A stretch of DNA of 64,000 bases from Actinobacteria bacterium 69-20. Lineage in GTDB: Bacteria > Actinomycetota > Actinomycetes > Mycobacteriales > Nakamurellaceae. A program made the translations under genes and the position numbers. Location: positions 84,025-148,024 of the forward strand of contig MKSW01000001.1 in NCBI GenBank assembly GCA_001897425.1, written 5' to 3'. Of the stretch, positions 62,661-64,000 are shown piece by piece; the first letter of the stretch is position 1; every line of letters starts with the position of its first letter. The notes under the pieces are model-generated. The model saw only the letters and a list, made by a program, of their open reading frames with translations, had not been told where the DNA came from and made no database searches.

Positions 62661-63965
62661 GTGCCCACCTGGATCTGGATCGTCATAGCTGTCGCGGTGC
62701 TCGTCGTGCTCGCCGTCGTTGTCGGGCTCGTCCTCGGCAGGCGCCGCAAGGTGGCCATCGCGCCGCCGACGACCGGCGAGGAGCGCCGGCCCCCGGCCGG
62801 CGGGGGCTACCGGGCCGGCGGCTCCATCTCGTTCTCCGCCGGAGGCACGGCCACCGCGGAGCGGGACCCCTCGACGGCACCGCCTGCGGCCCGGCCGGAG
62901 CCGACCACGACCGAACCGACCGAACCGACCGCCGTCAAACCCGTGCCCGAGGTGGCCCCACCGGCCGATGACCAAGCCCGGCCGGAGAACATTGTCATAC
63001 CCGCTGAAAAGACCCCGGCGGAACCGGCGGCCGAGGAGATCGCGCCCACCGCCGGCCGACTCTCCCGGCTCCGCGGTCGGCTGGTGCGCTCGCAGTCCGT
63101 CTTCGGCCGGTCGCTGCTCGGGCTGCTCGGCGCCGGCGACCTCGACGCGGACTCGTGGCAGGACATCGAGGACACGCTACTGATGGCCGACCTCGGTACC
63201 ACGGCCGCACTGGAGGTCACCGAGGCGCTCCGCACACGCGTGGCGGCCGACGGTGTCGCCGACGCGGCGGCCGCCCGGGCGATGTTGAAGTCCGTGCTCG
63301 TCGACACCGTCGGCACGGACGCGGACCGATCGGTCAGGGCACTGGCCCACGACGACCGGCCGGCCGTGGTGCTGGTGGTCGGCGTCAACGGCACCGGGAA
63401 GACCACCACGACCGGCAAACTGGCGCGGGTGCTGGTGGCCGACGGGCATTCGGTGGTGCTCGGCGCGGCCGACACGTTCCGGGCTGCTGCCGCCGACCAG
63501 CTCGCCACCTGGGCGCAGCGGGCGGGTGCGGCGATCGTGCGCGGCGCGGAGGGCGCCGACCCGGCCGCCGTCGCCTTCGACGCCGTGAAGAAGGGCGTCG
63601 GTGCCGGCGCGGATGTCGTGGTGATCGACACCGCTGGCCGGCTGCACACCAAGACCGGGCTGATGGACGAGTTGGGCAAGGTCAAGCGCGTGGTCGAGAA
63701 GCAGGCCGCGGTCGACGAGGTGCTGCTGGTGCTCGACGCCACGACCGGGCAGAACGGGCTCGCGCAGGCCAAGGTGTTCGCGGACGTGGTGGACGTGACG
63801 GGCATCGTGCTCACGAAGCTCGACGGCACCGCGAAGGGCGGGATCGTGATCGCCGTGCAGCGAGAACTCGGCGTGCCGGTGAAGCTGGTCGGGCTCGGAG
63901 AAGGCCCGGACGACCTGGCGCCGTTCGAGCCGGAGGCCTTCGTCGACGCGTTGCTCGGCGACTAG
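62661..63965 (+). CDS. ftsY: Signal-recognition-particle receptor FtsY
   Basis: A 434-residue SRP receptor, start GTG. An N-terminal membrane segment (WIWIVIAVAVLVVLAVVVGLVLG) is followed by a Pro/Glu/Thr-rich linker (about residues 35-130), then the N domain and the GTPase G domain: GVNGTGKTTTTGKLA, DTFRAAAADQL, VVIDTAGRLHTK and TKLDGTAKGG. It docks ribosome-SRP complexes at the membrane. The linker holds one copy of the dispersed motif (NIVIP). The stop is 35 bases before the window's end, and ffh is not seen. Confidence 0.96.
   Translation: MPTWIWIVIAVAVLVVLAVVVGLVLGRRRKVAIAPPTTGEERRPPAGGGYRAGGSISFSAGGTATAERDPSTAPPAARPEPTTTEPTEPTAVKPVPEVAPPADDQARPENIVIPAEKTPAEPAAEEIAPTAGRLSRLRGRLVRSQSVFGRSLLGLLGAGDLDADSWQDIEDTLLMADLGTTAALEVTEALRTRVAADGVADAAAARAMLKSVLVDTVGTDADRSVRALAHDDRPAVVLVVGVNGTGKTTTTGKLARVLVADGHSVVLGAADTFRAAAADQLATWAQRAGAAIVRGAEGADPAAVAFDAVKKGVGAGADVVVIDTAGRLHTKTGLMDELGKVKRVVEKQAAVDEVLLVLDATTGQNGLAQAKVFADVVDVTGIVLTKLDGTAKGGIVIAVQRELGVPVKLVGLGEGPDDLAPFEPEAFVDALLGD
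62985..63003 (+). repeat. 19-bp dispersed motif inside ftsY (16/19)
   Basis: GAGAACATTGTCATACCCG in the variable linker of ftsY, read as ENIVIP. Confidence 0.65.
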
Positions 63966-64000
63966 GGCCTGTTACGAAAGTCGTCGGAGCCAGTGGTCGA

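Overview
The window is GC-rich DNA from an actinobacterium, most likely of the mycolic-acid lineage (Mycobacteriales). I infer this from gene content only: prfB, ftsE-ftsX-smpB-ssrA, an SOS-boxed imuB-dnaE2 pair, an inositol-phosphatase-type HisN, GlnE, GdhA/Amt, and mycothiol-era families such as TIGR03086. No rRNA or tRNA gene is present. The one structured RNA gene is tmRNA. GTG starts and 1-4 bp stop/start overlaps (ATGA, GTGA) are very common.

Layout. 0-5 kb: a GntR/ABC operon with two tandem permease paralogues and a sugar-dehydrogenase lipoprotein, punctuated by two copies of a 56-bp hairpin. 5-15 kb: RadC-like protein, small regulators, a TrmH methyltransferase, a repressor/MFS divergon with a perfect operator, a TetX-like flavin monooxygenase with its TetR, and a large secreted lipoprotein. 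15-23 kb: Amt and GdhA (ammonium), an Ada-AlkA repair fusion and an NMT1/THI5-type ABC importer. 23-26.3 kb: a cassette (esterase, CynX-type MFS, MarR, alr remnant) bracketed by two copies of a terminator repeat. 26.4-29 kb: DUF998 protein and a two-component system. 29-35 kb: an AAA/DUF4143 ATPase behind a four-unit 23-bp repeat array, then a tight alr-ddl-kinase-regulator operon that looks dedicated to D-alanyl-D-alanine metabolism. 35-44 kb: prfB, a DHA2 MFS exporter, and a Tad pilus locus split by nhaA on the other strand. 44-47 kb: hisN, ftsEX, smpB. 47-51 kb: an ssrA-linked island of small toxin-antitoxin modules, with degenerate tmRNA-3'-end repeats and a 108-bp duplication of a DNA-glycosylase gene end. 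51-57 kb: the imuB-dnaE2 mutasome under a LexA box. 57-64 kb: xthA, a class-I amidotransferase lacking its nucleophile, glnE and ftsY.

The most unusual signals are: (i) a dispersed 19-bp motif, best form GCGAACAGCGTCATACCCG, seen at least 13 times at 16/19 or better, between genes and inside coding regions in several reading frames; (ii) the exactly phased 23-bp array before the DUF4143 ATPase; (iii) the higBA module bracketed by a duplicated 3' gene end; (iv) the repeat cluster behind ssrA; (v) the terminator-repeat cassette carrying an alr remnant. Motif counts were made by eye and are minimum counts.
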